64,000 bases of DNA from Blumeriella jaapii (taxonomy: Eukaryota; Ascomycota; Leotiomycetes; Helotiales; Drepanopezizaceae). The stretch lies in assembly GCA_009599575.1 (NCBI GenBank), contig VWND01000011.1:434001-498000 (forward strand), read 5' to 3'. The notes beneath the pieces were generated by a model. That model did no database searches and was not told the DNA's origin. It saw only the letters and a list, made by a program, of their open reading frames with translations. A program made the translations under genes and the position numbers. Below, piece after piece: positions 33,501 to 45,222 of this stretch (positions are counted from its first letter, which is position 1; each line of letters opens with the position of its first letter).

Positions 33501-33953
33501 AAGCTCGATATCAACGCCCTTTTCGCTGGTGCAGTCTCCATGAACCAACTCGACAAGGAGAAAGCGATCGCTGAGATTGACTCTCTGGTCGCGTGGCAGG
33601 AAGCCAGGAAGAAGTGGCACTCGGACAAGACCCGTCAAAAAATGGCGGCCGAAGGGAGTGCGCCCGGGGGTCAGGAAATGGTGCCCGGCGCCGTGGCTTT
33701 CAACAGCAGCGATTTCGGGCTTGATCGGATGGATCTGCAGGATATGCAATACGGCAGTGAGGACGATGGGAGCAGTGCTGAGGATGACGAGGACGACGAG
33801 TTGGATCCTATTGCAGCGGAGAGGAAGCGGAGGGCGAGAAAGCAGGATCATCTACGGCGGTCTGCGGGCGAGCCGGTGAAGCCCGTTGTGGTGGAGGTTG
33901 GGAAGCTGAGAGAGAGTTTCTTGAGCATGCTCAGGATGGTCCTTGCGGAGTAA
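30591..33953 (+). CDS. PX domain / DUF3818 protein (yeast Lec1/YPR097W-like)
   Basis: Eight exons give about 937 residues: 30591-30771, 30886-31115, 31236-31544, 31600-31881, about 31980-32036, 32100-32353, 32401-33244, 33297-33953. An N-terminal PX-associated domain comes first (LKRELISQQVSWEISEL, PILRYIFVHHVREFPFLDKA). A PX domain follows with the phosphoinositide-type RRYGDFARLHKDL and PPLPKK. It is split by about 70 disordered residues before RISLRAFLRTLL. The DUF3818 region follows (FAQPFGARSLMQRIFAFTLYD-like helix, ITDFAVFIDDM-like end) and the tail is acidic. Yeast Lec1 binds lipids and affects ergosterol distribution. The ATG is in CCACCATGG context. The exon 4/5 join is uncertain: only a 98-nt intron ending at 31979, or an implausible 32-nt one, keeps the frame. 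Confidence 0.85.
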
Positions 33954-34748
33954 AGCGGTGCTGGCGCTCATAAGATGTTATGAGATCGGGGAGGCGATTT
34001 CTCTTGTGTATCGAAATGAAGACAAAGCGCTTGTTTGGATAGAAAGGAGCGAGCAATTGGGAGGTAGGAGAGTGGTCTCAAGCTGCGGCAGCGGCGGTGG
34101 CGGCGACGGCAAGCTCTCCCTCCACGAAGAGAGAAGTGGAGCAATAGCGTAGTGTGGCATTTTTGCGAAGCAAGCGGATTCTTGTGATACAGTACCTACG
34201 ATACGATATGATATGATACCTTGAAACCCTAGTGATAACCATGAGTTCGGAAGTGAAAGCCCATTCATTGCCTTCGGAATTTGAGCAATACGAAGCTTGT
34301 GTCGACCGCTGATGCGAAGGGTCCTCAAGCCCTCCTCCCAGCAAGGCCGGTGAAGTTCGAAAGCAAAAAAAAGGTCAATAACGGCGACGACGTCACCAGG
34401 TTCGAACTTCGGCGGTAAGCGGGAGCGCCGGCGACTGCGGCAGCGGCAGCAGCGGGTCAATCTTGATCCCGCCGCCGGGAAATGCTCACCCGCAAGATCA
34501 TTCACGTGACCCCAACCTCGGCACTCAAAGTGTCAGCGGCTTTCGGGACGTCGGTGATTGGGTGGTTGCTAGCGCATCCATCTTGGAGTAGAGACGCCTC
34601 TCGACAGCCTTCGCGACGTCGACGACGAGTGATACACATCGCCTCCACTCCGCATTCAACTTGTGCCACCGTCCTGCAGAGCCTCCTGCGGAAGAAGAAG
34701 TCTTTCGCCTCCTCGTCTCCTTCTCTTCTTCTGGGTCATCATTTCACC
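33954..34748. other. Gene-free stretch: SDH1 promoter
   Basis: 3' end of the PX gene and the SDH1 promoter, with GGC/CAG-rich patches at 34080-34106 and 34435-34455 and a TTCACGTGAC box at 34501-34510, 241 bp before the start codon. Confidence 0.6.
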
Positions 34749-36988
34749 ATGTCTTCCATCGGCCTGCGGAGGTTGGCCTCGACGCCTTCGGTACGTTGCA
34801 TCCCAATCTGTCGCCACCATCATCAGTCAACCATCGCTGACCGCACGTTGCAGCTGTCGAAGGCATTGAGGAATCAAAGCAGAGCCTTTTCCGCGACGAG
34901 ATCCGCCGGTACGTGCTGGGGCATTGGAAACCTTGCTCTGAGGGGTCTTCCTGGAGACTAATACTCAATTTCCAGCCCGAATCATCACACACGCGCCCCT
35001 CCGGGCGAAGGAGGCTTCTCCGTTCGTGAGCAATAAGTACCCCGTAGTGGTATGTGGATCCGCGGTTGAAGAGGCGTTGGAACATCTCTGATCGGATACA
35101 GGACCACGAGTATGATGCGATCGTCGTCGGCGCCGGTGGCGCTGGTCTGCGGGCAGCTTTTGGTTTGGCCGAGGCTGGCTTCAATACCGCCTGTATATCG
35201 AAACTCTTCCCCACGCGAAGTCATACCGTCGCAGCCCAAGGAGGCATCAATGCTGCGCTGGGTAACATGCACGAGGACGACTGGAGATGGCACATGTATG
35301 ACACGGTGAAGGGCTCGGATTGGCTTGGAGATCAAGATGCGATCCACTACATGACAAGAGAGGCGCCCCAGTCTGTCATCGAGTTAGAGAACTACGGCTG
35401 CCCATTCTCGAGAACGGAAGATGGAAAGATGTAGGTGGCAAGGCTTGGAGGCTGGTTGATGTGCAAGTACTGATTGTTCCAGCTACCAGCGTGCTTTCGG
35501 TGGCCAATCGCAAAAGTTCGGAAAGGGAGGACAGGCCTACAGATGCTGTGCTGCCGCAGACAGAACCGGACACGCTCTTCTACACACGCTCTACGGCCAA
35601 TCGCTTCGCCACAACACCAACTATTTCATCGAGTATTTTGCCATGGATCTGCTGATGGAAGATGGCGAGTGCAAGGGTGTGATTGCTTACAACCAGGAGG
35701 ATGGTACCCTGCACAGATTCAGAGCACACAACACTGTTTTGGCTACTGGCGGTTACGGACGTGCATACTTCAGTTGTACATCGGCCCACACTTGCACAGG
35801 TGACGGAATGGCTATGGTTGCTCGTGCCGGTCTGCCTAACCAAGATCTCGAGTTCGTCCAATTCCACCCAACTGGTATTTACGGAGCTGGATGCCTGATT
35901 ACCGAGGGTGCACGTGGAGAGGGCGGGTATCTGCTCAATTCCGAGGGAGAGCGATTTATGGAGAGATACGCACCGACTGCCAAGGATCTTGCGTCTCGTG
36001 ATGTCGTCTCGCGTTCGATGACTATGGAGATCCGTGAGGGTCGCGGCGTTGGCCCGGATAAGGATCACATCTACCTTCAGCTTAGCCACTTGCCTGCCGA
36101 GGTCTTACATGAGCGTCTTCCTGGTATCTCCGAAACCGCATCTATCTTCTCCGGTGTCGATGTCCGCAAGCAGCCTATCCCAGTTCTCCCAACCGTCCAT
36201 TACAACATGGGCGGTATTCCAACCAAGTACACTGGAGAGGTTCTCACAGTTGACGAGTCCGGCAAGGACAAGGTTGTTCCAGGTCTGTTCGCTTGTGGTG
36301 AAGCTGCTTGCGTATCGGTTCATGGAGCCAACCGCTTGGGAGCCAACTCTCTCCTGGATTTGATCGTTTTTGGTCGTGCCGTGTCCCACACCGTCCGGGA
36401 CAACTTCGAGCCCGGCATGCCACACAAGGAGATTAGCGCCGATGCAGGTGCTGAGTCCATCAGCGTGCTCGACAGAGTCAGAACCGCCGATGGCCCCCTC
36501 AGCACCCACGACATCCGTCTGAAGATGCAAAAGACTATGCAAACGGACGTCAGCGTGTTCAGAACGCAGGAGTCACTAAACGAGGGTGTCAAGAAGATCA
36601 ACGAGGTTGATCAGCTCTACAAGGATGTTGGCACCAAGGACCGCAGCATGATCTGGAACTCAGACTTGGTCGAGACTCTGGAGCTGAGAAACTTGTTGAC
36701 TTGCGCGTAAGTGCCCTCTCTCCTTGCCTTGGTCAGTGTCCTGAGAAGACGTACTGACATGATATCAGAGTCCAAACCGCGGAGTCAGCAGCGGCAAGAA
36801 AGGAATCTCGCGGGGCACACGCGCGCGAGGACTTCCCCGACCGAGACGACAAGAACTGGATGAAGCACACGCTGAGTTACCAAAAGAAGCCGCATAGCAA
36901 GACAGAGCTCAGCTACCGAGGTGTTGTGGCGAATACGCTGGACGAGGCCGAGTGTGCGGCCGTTCCTCCTTTCAAACGTGTTTACTAG
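34749..36988 (+). CDS. SDH1: Succinate dehydrogenase flavoprotein subunit, mitochondrial
   Basis: This is the catalytic FAD subunit of complex II, which oxidises succinate to fumarate in the matrix and passes electrons to quinone. Six exons (34749-34790, 34854-34908, 34976-35049, 35102-35430, 35483-36706, 36769-36988) give 647 residues, the normal size. The first 50 residues are a basic mitochondrial presequence. The FAD-binding loop is [16 protein letters not shown]. The covalent FAD site is [13 protein letters not shown] with His98. Substrate and catalytic blocks include [26 protein letters not shown] and [14 protein letters not shown]. The C-terminus has [12 protein letters not shown]. Four short introns crowd the first 430 codons-worth of gene, the usual fungal pattern. 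No anomaly seen. Confidence 0.97.
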
Positions 36989-37980
36989 ATTTTGACGTTT
37001 CGCATTATTTTTTGGCTGGTCGCCGACTTGAGACTCGGACGCCGGATGGGTTTCAGCCCTGTAGCATAAATAGTTTTGATAGCTGCATTTGTGGCACAAC
37101 AGCACCAAGACTAGTAAATACAGTGTCTTTTTCCTTGTGAGATGGCAATAATAAGTATGGAAGTCATTGTTGAGATAGATAGCCGCATGCCATTGTGCTT
37201 CTTCCGAGTGGAAAGGTAGGTTGAAAGTAACATGGAGCAGTCAGATAGAAGTACTCAAAAACGGCAACCCCGCAGATGATCAACGAGCCAACAACGACGT
37301 CGATTGCAACACAAGGTCTTTAGTCTTGGGCAATCAGCTTCTCCGTTTTGGGCCGAAACAGGCTCTTAAGGCTTTGATTTCCCACGCTGAGATCGCAGCA
37401 ATCGAAGGAGATGGGCCAGTTGTTTTTCATCAAGCAGTTACATATAGCCTGAGAATTCGTAAAGAGCGGACGTTTGACAGGCTGAAAAGGTGTGGGGGGT
37501 GGGGGGTGTGGTAGAGAAGATTCGATTCAATTTGATCTCTGCTGGCTTTTGGAGAGCAGAGAATCGACTTAATCACTGTACATTCCAGGACTGTCTGTAC
37601 ATAGGCATCGAAGCTTTCTGGGGTCGTCCCAAGGCCGGTTATGAATCGGGACGATGAGCCAGAGGATTGAACAGAATAAGAATGATACTGTAAGTTGTAA
37701 GTCGAGAGAAGCTAGGGGAGGGAAAAGGGGGAAAGAACGGGCTGACTAAGCGAGGGGACATACGTAAGCGAGAGAACGACACGCATCGACAGTCGTCCTT
37801 GAGGCACAAAGAACGCAACGCAACGCAACGTCAACAAAGCACGACGACTACGAGATATGGCTTCAGGCTATCAAAATGCCGTTGCTGTTAGAATCAGGTA
37901 CTGATTCCTCCCTATGGAAGAGATCTTGACTTCTTGCTGCGCTTCTCTGCCCCCTGCTCTTCTCACATGCAACATTCGCC
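36989..37980. other. Gene-free stretch
   Basis: SDH1 3' region and promoter of the GRF gene. It has a G-rich patch (GTGGGGGGTGGGGGGTGTGG) at about 37492-37511 and a short CAACG repeat near 37810-37835. Confidence 0.6.
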
Positions 37981-39131
37981 ATGTACAAAACGCCTCAGAA
38001 GCCGGGGCAACGGCCTGCCAAAACACCAACCCAGACAGTCCCTTTGAATGGATTCTTCGACGATGGCGTGTGGCACTGTATGTACTGTGCTGTCTGGTCA
38101 TCCCCGTGTGTTTTTGTTCTGTTGCTCAACCAGAAAAGCTCACGCTCACGGTGTTTGCTTACGCAGGTAACTGTGATCCCCGACTCCCTGCTTCCAACTT
38201 TCAGGTCAAGAAGGATGGGCCGAACCGCGGGAGATGGTTCTACACTTGCCAGAAGCCGAAGGACGATCGCGGATGCCGCTTCTTTCTGTGGAGAGACGAT
38301 GCCGTGGGAAGAGAAAAGCGCGCCGTTTGGGGCAATTCAAGGAGCGAGGAGAGGCCAGTACATGGAACCCCGACACCGAGGTCAGGGCGGTCGCCGGTTA
38401 AGGATCCCTCAAACCATAGCTTGGGAGACGCGGATGGTGAGAACTCGGACTGGTCGCGTTCGCCCCAAGATGAGCGCGATGTCGCCAGGAGGTCTGCTCG
38501 GACAGAAGCTATCTTGCCTGCGCCAGAAACACCACGCAAGGTGGTGAAAACAAGCAACACGGCTACACCAGGCAGCAAGAGGAAGTTGGACGAGCAGATG
38601 CTACCGACGCCTTCAACAGGAGGAAGGAATCTGGCGGATGGTACTGACCGTACAGATGAAGACGTCTTTACCACCCCCGTCTCGAGGCTCAAAGGAGGCG
38701 TGTGGGATAGCAACGCACGGTTTGGTCTTCGCAGTCCTTCCGGCACCCCGACGCCAACTCGATATCGCGAAGGTACTGCCACCAGCGAGTTCCAAGGCGA
38801 CTCTCAGGGTGTCAGACCACCGGCGAATTTTGACATCAGTGACGAGGTTTTCGAAGTGCTCAAGGACTCGGATCTCGATGTTGAAACGACTGCTAGCCTG
38901 AGAGCATTGCTTGCTAAGCACGCTTTGAAGATTTCGGGCATTGCCAAAGGTAGGGACATCACGAGAGTGGCTCTCAAGGCTAAGGATGGCAAGATCGCGG
39001 AGCTACAGCAGAAAATCTCCGCGTTGGAGGCTCAGAGAGAGATGGACAGGACTGTCATTCGGCATTTCAGAAGCGACACGACGGAAAGCGTGGAAAGAAG
39101 GCGGGGTAGGGGTAGAGCAAAGGGGCTGTGA
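37981..39131 (+). CDS. GRF-type zinc finger protein
   Basis: Two exons (37981-38077, 38167-39131) give 353 residues. A GRF zinc finger lies at 31-76: CNCD (Cys33, Cys35), the GPNRGRWF signature (50-57), then Cys60 and Cys69 in RGCRFFLWRDD. GRF fingers bind single-stranded nucleic acid and sit in DNA-repair enzymes such as APE2 and NEIL3; here no enzyme domain follows. The middle is disordered with many Ser/Thr-Pro sites (TPTPRSGRSP, LPAPETPRK, SGTPTPTRY), typical kinase sites. The C-terminus (about 255-340) is a helical region ending in a coiled coil (KIAELQQKISALEAQREM) and RRRGRGRAKGL. A role at DNA ends or single-stranded DNA is inferred from the finger. Confidence 0.85.
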
Positions 39132-39631
39132 TGAATGACAGGCAAGATTCAACAGATCACCCATCTCCAACCACGTCAATTTAGCATCAGGAAGCCTTTC
39201 GGACATTTCCGTATCGCAAAATTGGATATCACGACCGCTCTTACGACACGCAGATCCACAGGCCTGGGCACTACATCAGAGGGATTCAGCACCTGGGATC
39301 TAGGCCACGTCAAACAGAGTTGAAAGTCAACCAGGCTCATCTTCAGCCCAGAGCCACCACATACTCGTAGAGTGCCCCCACAAGGCCTCACGCACTGTGG
39401 TAGGGCAACTTGAAAATCTTATTGCCATATCAAGAAGAAGGCTTCAGGAGCATCGATCTCGACATACGGATCTTCTCGGTGGGGGTGGTCCGATGATGAC
39501 TGTAAGTAAGATCTCACATAGCAAAAAGTGCGACTCGAGGATTCTGTCAATCCGTAGCAGAGCACTTGAGATATGTACTTTCTCGCGTTACCTCTCGCTA
39601 TCTCATCCCCTTTTCCAAGCTCATGGTGCTG
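39132..39631. other. Gene-free stretch
   Basis: Convergent 3' ends of the GRF gene and the GH45 gene. Nothing recognisable. Confidence 0.5.
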
Positions 39632-40764
39632 TCACAAGCACTGCGAGTAATACTCGCTACTAAACTTGCAAATCGTGCCTGCAACACAAATAGTACTCCC
39701 TCTATACGTCGCACCACCACACTGGCCATACTTCGCAATCGTCGTTCCAGTCGTAACCGTCGGCGCAGCGTCTTTACTACTGGTCGCTGCACTAGTCACT
39801 CTACTCGTCGCTGCGTTCGTTGCCATGGTCGTCTTCGTCCAAGTAGCAACACTCGACGCCCCAGTCGGCACCTCGTCAATCACGTCGTTCGCTCTCACAC
39901 AGCCGCTCTTTGCCGTCAGCGCAGCAGGACAGGTGACTTGCTTGAACGTCGCCGCAGGGTTATCAGCCCCCAGGAACCAGTCGAAGCGCCAATAGCACCC
40001 CGCTTTGAGCTTCGCGGGAAAAGCGTCGCATTGCGAGCGTGATGAGATGCCGCCGTACTGAGCGCCCCAGCCTGCCGAAGGTGTGCCGTATTGATTCGTG
40101 CAAGCGTTGAAGACGCCGAAGCCACCTCCTGGCATCTGTGGCTCTGTCAGTCGCATGGCCGTTTCTCGCGATGGGAATCTGCCTCGGGAGCATGGGAACC
40201 GCGAAGGAAGAGAAACAGGTGGAAGGGGCAAGCTCACAGCAAGATCGAACTGATTCAAACCCAGATCGCCTCCTGTGTTTGTAGCCTGTACCACCATCTT
40301 CTTCCCTGCCACCGGCCCGCTCGTGAACGTCAACTCATAGCAGGCACAGCACCAGCTCGCTTCTGTCCTGCTCGAGATCGTCGTAGCTGCGAATCCGTAG
40401 GCGAGTGTCTCTGAGACTGCCCAGGGAGATTGGTTCGAGCACATGTAGGAAAGGCCATTGGATTGGCAGGCAGAGGGGGCATCGTAGTTGGCGAGAGGGC
40501 TGTCGTTCTTGTCGCAGGAGGTCACTGGGTTCGAGCCAGCCGCGAGTGTCGCTTTCTTAGGCCAGCCGCAGGAAGCCTTGCAACAGTCCCAATCTACGAG
40601 GATGAATTCAGCATTTGGCTTGCAAAGAACTTTGGGTGGGTTGGTCCCTGTGGAACTGGGGAGAATCACTTACAGCGCGTTGTCGTTCCTGTTCCCGAGG
40701 CTTGGGGATTGACTTGCACGATGAACGAAAGCAAAGCCATTGACACTTTCATGGAGAGAAGCAT
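39632..40764 (-). CDS. Secreted GH45 endoglucanase with C-terminal CBM1
   Basis: This enzyme cuts internal beta-1,4 links of cellulose outside the cell. Three exons (40674-40764, 40238-40593, 39632-40135) give 316 residues. After a hydrophobic N-terminus ([11 protein letters not shown]) comes the GH45 signature [14 protein letters not shown]; Asp33 is the expected catalytic base. The signature Tyr is split by the first intron. [20 protein letters not shown] spans the second intron and carries the second expected catalytic Asp (about 147). Many cysteines are conserved ([18 protein letters not shown]). A Ser/Thr/Ala-rich linker leads to a cellulose-binding module, [16 protein letters not shown] to YYSQCL. 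The start could also be the second Met, 12 nt downstream. The neighbours at 43.4 and 45.2 kb are also wall enzymes. Confidence 0.95.
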
Positions 40765-42280
40765 CTTGAATGGTGCTTTACAGCAAATGCCTGTGTTGTG
40801 GTATCGATTGAGAAATTGCGAAAAAAATTGAAGAAGGGTGTGAGGAAGCAAGAGGGGGGTTCAGTCCCTTTGCGACATGACCATGGACTTCCCATCCTTT
40901 CACTTTTCCCAGACGTTTCATCCGGCCTGGTTTTTCCCGTATGACAGGAACGCCAGGCCATCTTCCGTGCGTCTGGGACCATCTTCACAATGATCCAGAA
41001 AGCCGCTAGAGAATGGCAGAGCTCACTCGACGAATCGTAGAGAGACGGCGGCCATGTTGATTGGACCCGCTTGTCTGCCGAACCGGTCCCTTGCAGAGAA
41101 GAGAGGTTTGAGGTCAAGCCAGGCTCTGCAACGAAGGGATCTGATCAGCCGCATCGTGAAAGATGGCGTTCTGCGGTTTTGCTTCTTTGCCAGTTTCTCG
41201 GAGGGCATGCGGGAATCCTTCAGGTATCGGGCTGGGTTTACTTGGGTCACATCCACACGCACGTATATTGTTAACCAGTGCCAGGCCGGTAGATACACTT
41301 GCACTTTGATCTTTGTGACAGAATCAAGGCTGCTTAGAGGCAATATACTGTTCCTTCTATTACAGGAATCTCGAACCGCCTGCGGACATGTAATGCCCAG
41401 ATTAGCCGTCATCTGGGGCGCTGATTATCTAGCAAGACAATTCAAGACCCTGATATCCACTGTTGAATCTTCTCCTTTGGCTCGATCGTCGTCTTCCAGT
41501 ATCTCCGACCGCTTGAACGAGCAAGAGATCCCGGTCGATGATCTCGGTGTGTCATTGGCCCATCTTCTGATACTTTGTACCAAGTTAGCGAGATGTTTAC
41601 AACTGAGGCCATTTCGCTACATTATCAAAGACAGGAAAGGAAAATGATTATTAAAAACAGCATTGGTCTGCCGGTTTTGGCCATAGGCTATTCTATTCGC
41701 AAAGCTCGGGCAGATACGTATAGGACCTGTAGACGGCCCATAACTCACTTCTATCAGTCTTATGGAATTGATGACCAAGGGAACTCTCTCGGAATAAGAG
41801 CTCGGAATCGCAGGCCTCGACAGACACCCCAAGGGAAAAACTCCGTACGGCTTCGTGAAGGACAACGACCTCTGCGGGAAATTACAAATTCCGGAAGGCA
41901 AATGGATGACAAGCACAGATGCGAAATGGCAACCTAGTACCGACTTAGATGCATCTTTTATGAAGCATTGAGCGAGAGCTTCTGTCCTACTGCTTGACGA
42001 GTTCTGGAATCACCTGCATGAGGAAAAGTACCATTGCTATTAAGCAGCACGGAAACTTACGGACGGACTAACGCTAGGTAACATGCCTTTCTGTGGGGGG
42101 TTCTATCATGCACATTGCGCTTTGCGCTTAACAAAATCGTGCTGGAACATCTTCCGTCCAAAGACTGGTAAGTGAACCGCGTATTAATAAAAGATCAACC
42201 TATCTGAGTAGCATGGGCATCCGAGAACGTGGGTTCCACTTCAGCATGATTTATCATGAGACCGTCGACGCCCTTGGGCT
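40765..42280. other. Gene-free stretch
   Basis: GH45 promoter and spacer. A 197-codon plus-strand frame at 41054-41647 has no protein character I can support. Confidence 0.45.
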
Positions 42281-43116
42281 TCACTCCCATGTAGAGGCTG
42301 CTACGTCTCCCGAACCACCAGCTGGAGAGTCCCAGCCATCACCTCCACCCCCTGCACCGTTTCCACTTCCACTTCGGTTGGCAAACAAAGACAGAGATAA
42401 CGCACTTCCTGCTGGGCCAAGATCATTTCTTCCATGTTCACGGCGTCTGCCCATTCGATCTGACTGAAACCAGGCTCCCTCTCGGCCACCGCCTCTACCT
42501 CTAGAGTTCCGCGCTCGATTACCTCGCCCGTAGTCACGACCCTGTCCAGCTCCCCGTGTAGGTCCGGGGCCAGGATCGTAGTCTCCGCTCGCCGAACCGG
42601 GCTGTTGAAGTGGCCTATCCCATACTTGGATGCTGCTTCGGTGTTTCTTCTCCTTGACAGGGCCACATGGCGTTCCTCTCACCTCGTCGAAATATCCGTT
42701 CTCCACTTGTCGAGCCATCATGATCCATCGAACCAAGCTTTTCTCATCGCTGTTCTCGTCCGAGGCGCATGCCTCTTGATGGACCTGCTCCCATACTCCA
42801 CGACGATTAGCTGCTTTGCAAGGAAGAGGGGGGGCCGAGGGGGGATCGTACGTTTTGCACTCCAATCGTTCTTGAAACCGTGGATGTCGTTGCAGTTAGA
42901 ACACGTCCAGCGATCCCAGCAATCGTCGAAGAACTGCTGGATCATGTTGTGGTACGCAGTGAATCGTGCTGCGGGGTCTGAGAGAGACGCTTTGATGGTC
43001 TGGACATGTTCAACGGGGAGGCGGGGAATTTTGACACCCATGCCAGTCTGGACAGTGAATTTTGGGCCAGATGTTGGGTAGTCAGGATCATCTTCCTGGC
43101 CATCTGTCTTCGGCAT
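42281..43116 (-). CDS. Hypothetical protein with RGG/Gly-rich tail
   Basis: I do not recognise the family. Three exons (42852-43116, 42683-42810, 42281-42601) join in frame to 237 residues; the second intron is a multiple of three. The N-terminal 130 residues look folded: GVKIPRLPVEHVQTIKASL, FTAYHNMIQQFFDDCWDRW, a CxxC pair in WTCSNCNDIHGF, and VRWIMMARQVENGYFDE. The tail is Arg/Gly-rich (RGAGQGRDYGRGNRA, NSRGRGGGREG) and then Gly/Ser-rich, as in RNA-binding or condensate-forming proteins. It lies between cell-wall enzymes but has no signal peptide, so it is probably unrelated to them. Confidence 0.65.
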
Positions 43117-43397
43117 GTTGAGGAGATCAAAGTGTATCTCGAAAAGCTTTCGCGGATGGAAGATGGTCTGACAGTGGGGAAAATGTAAACGGAAGGTGCA
43201 GCAGCATTAATAGTTTCTGGGCCCAATGACATTCCGTATGGTGCTTGGGAGTAAATAAAGCTTTCAGCTTTGAGCCCAGGGTCTGGAATGAGCTACTCGG
43301 CTTGAGAAAGGTCCACACTGCCTTCTTCCAGTCTCTCTGAAAAAAAAAAAAATCCACCAGATTCACCTCTCATCAGCAGCTCGACGGCTTCTTACCA

Positions 43398-44450
43398 CTA
43401 AACGGAAGGGAGGATATATGTTCCACCTGCTCAATGAGTTAGCAGATTCTCTTCGACACGTTTCAAGCGAAATCTCAGGTCAACAAGACAGTCCTGTTTT
43501 CCAAACAACAAACCAACAAAGATGGAAAGAACATACTGGAAATAGCCGCAGCAATCTGCGCATCCTCTTTCAAGAATTGCTTGACAGCGTCGCCAAGTTT
43601 GCTGCTCGAGATCAACCCAGTGACCATGTTGCCGAACAAGACTATCGCAGCGGCATTCAAATGCGTTGAGTCCCCCTTCGCCAGATCATAGTTTCTCGCG
43701 TTGGCTTCTCCAATCGAGTTCAAGTAGGCCATCGAAGCAGCGTTCAGGTCGATCACATCTGCCTTGATCTCAGAGGCCACTGCCAACGTGGCTGTAACTT
43801 GATCGATCAGGTCCTTTCGTATAACGCCGGAAGTGTAGACGCGGCGTGACAACGAAGTAACGAGGATGGGTATTCCACCTGCGGCTTTGACCTGCGCTGC
43901 CATGGCTATGTATTCGCACGTCAGCACTGTCTCATGCGTCTTGGTGGATGATCGAGAGCCTTGAGACGGGGGTTCGTTTCCAGACGAACACGGCCGGCTC
44001 GGAGGCTTACTCTTGAGATTGGTGGAGAATTTCGCAACGCTGATGTTGTTCGCTGCCTTCTGATCATTGTGTCCGAACTTGAGCTGGTCAGGGCCGATGC
44101 CAGGTCTGATACCGAGGACCAACGCGGGATCTCTCCCGCAGCATACATACCTGGATCGTCACATACGGCGTGTAAGCGGCCGAGTTCGTCTTCACGGCAT
44201 TGAGGACCTTCGCCCAGTCCCCGCCCGAGACAAAACTGACGGTCGTGGCTCCGCTGTGCCCATAGTTCGTTCCGATGGCGCCGTTTACCAGCGTCCCCAG
44301 GAAGCCGTTGCCCCATCCACCACCGATGGCAGTGGTGGAATCTCCGGCCAAGAAGAAAGCAGGGGGCTTTACTGCCTCGTGGATTGACTCTACTGGAAGT
44401 GCAACTGCGCTGATAGCAAGCGCCAATCGCCGAAGGATAGACACGCGCAT
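43398..44450 (-). CDS. Secreted rhamnogalacturonan acetylesterase (CE12, SGNH hydrolase)
   Basis: This enzyme removes acetyl groups from rhamnogalacturonan I in pectin so that other pectinases can act. Four exons (44151-44450, 44011-44077, 43537-43905, 43398-43426) give 254 residues. A signal peptide (LRRLALAISAVALPV) precedes block I, FFLAGDSTTA, with nucleophile Ser38. Block III is FGHNDQK (Asn104), placed right after the first intron. The catalytic Asp/His pair is in GDSTHLN (Asp201, His204). TMAAQVKAAGGIPILVTSLS is also typical. The last exon is only 29 nt and gives SGTYILPSV; reading through its intron would give an unrelated tail. Between the GH45 and GH43 genes on the same strand. Confidence 0.93.
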
Positions 44451-45222
44451 GTCTCTGGCACTAAGAAATACAAAGAAGTTGGGTTTATAAGCTAGTTAGA
44501 TGATCAAAGAGGAAGTGATGTTGGAAAAGCTCTGTGATGATGGAGAAAGCTTTCTACAGAACGCTTTATTGAGTTATCTGCTACCACTTTTTTGTACACG
44601 CGGGGCAACTAGACCAGGAAGATCTTGTTATTGGAGGAGAAAATGACTTGGAGGAGAAGGAGAAAGTATTCTCTTGGCACGATTTCCAATTTGCAAAGGG
44701 GATTCAACGTGCCATGTCGGTACTCGATGCCCCGGGGAGCGAGTTACCGGATTAATAGCAGCGTTCTGTGCCTGGAGCTTACCGTATGGGAATGTTGTAA
44801 TTGGTTTGTGTTGTTGGTATTACGGATTTCTCAGTCGTTGAGCTGCGAGAAACCCGCTGAGACCACGAATTTGAATATACAGCCCCGGAAGCGTAGACGC
44901 CACAGAATAAATATCTCTTGGTGATGGTTTGTTGATCGTTTGCTAATTCCCGAGGTTTGTTTCTACAGCACTGGCTCGGCTATTACGCAGAGCAGATGAC
45001 AATATCCTTTGCTTCTCCACTCTTGTAACGCGGAGACAATAGTACAGTGCCCAGGAAGCTCAACAGCTCACTCGAAGAGTAGATCTTGGGTAACATCACA
45101 TATGGATAACAGGCTATGTATTACGAGTGTAAGCCGAGCGTGAAAGGATACATCTCCTCACCTCCCTCACGGACAGCACAAAACCGCATCTGGATCGTAA
45201 TCACATCTAAACCTCTTCCGTG
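44451..45222. other. Gene-free stretch
   Basis: Promoter of the acetylesterase and 3' flank of the GH43 gene; nothing else seen. Confidence 0.5.

Noticed and set aside
35580..36601. Antisense frames over SDH1
   Set aside because: Mirror of strongly biased SDH1 codons.
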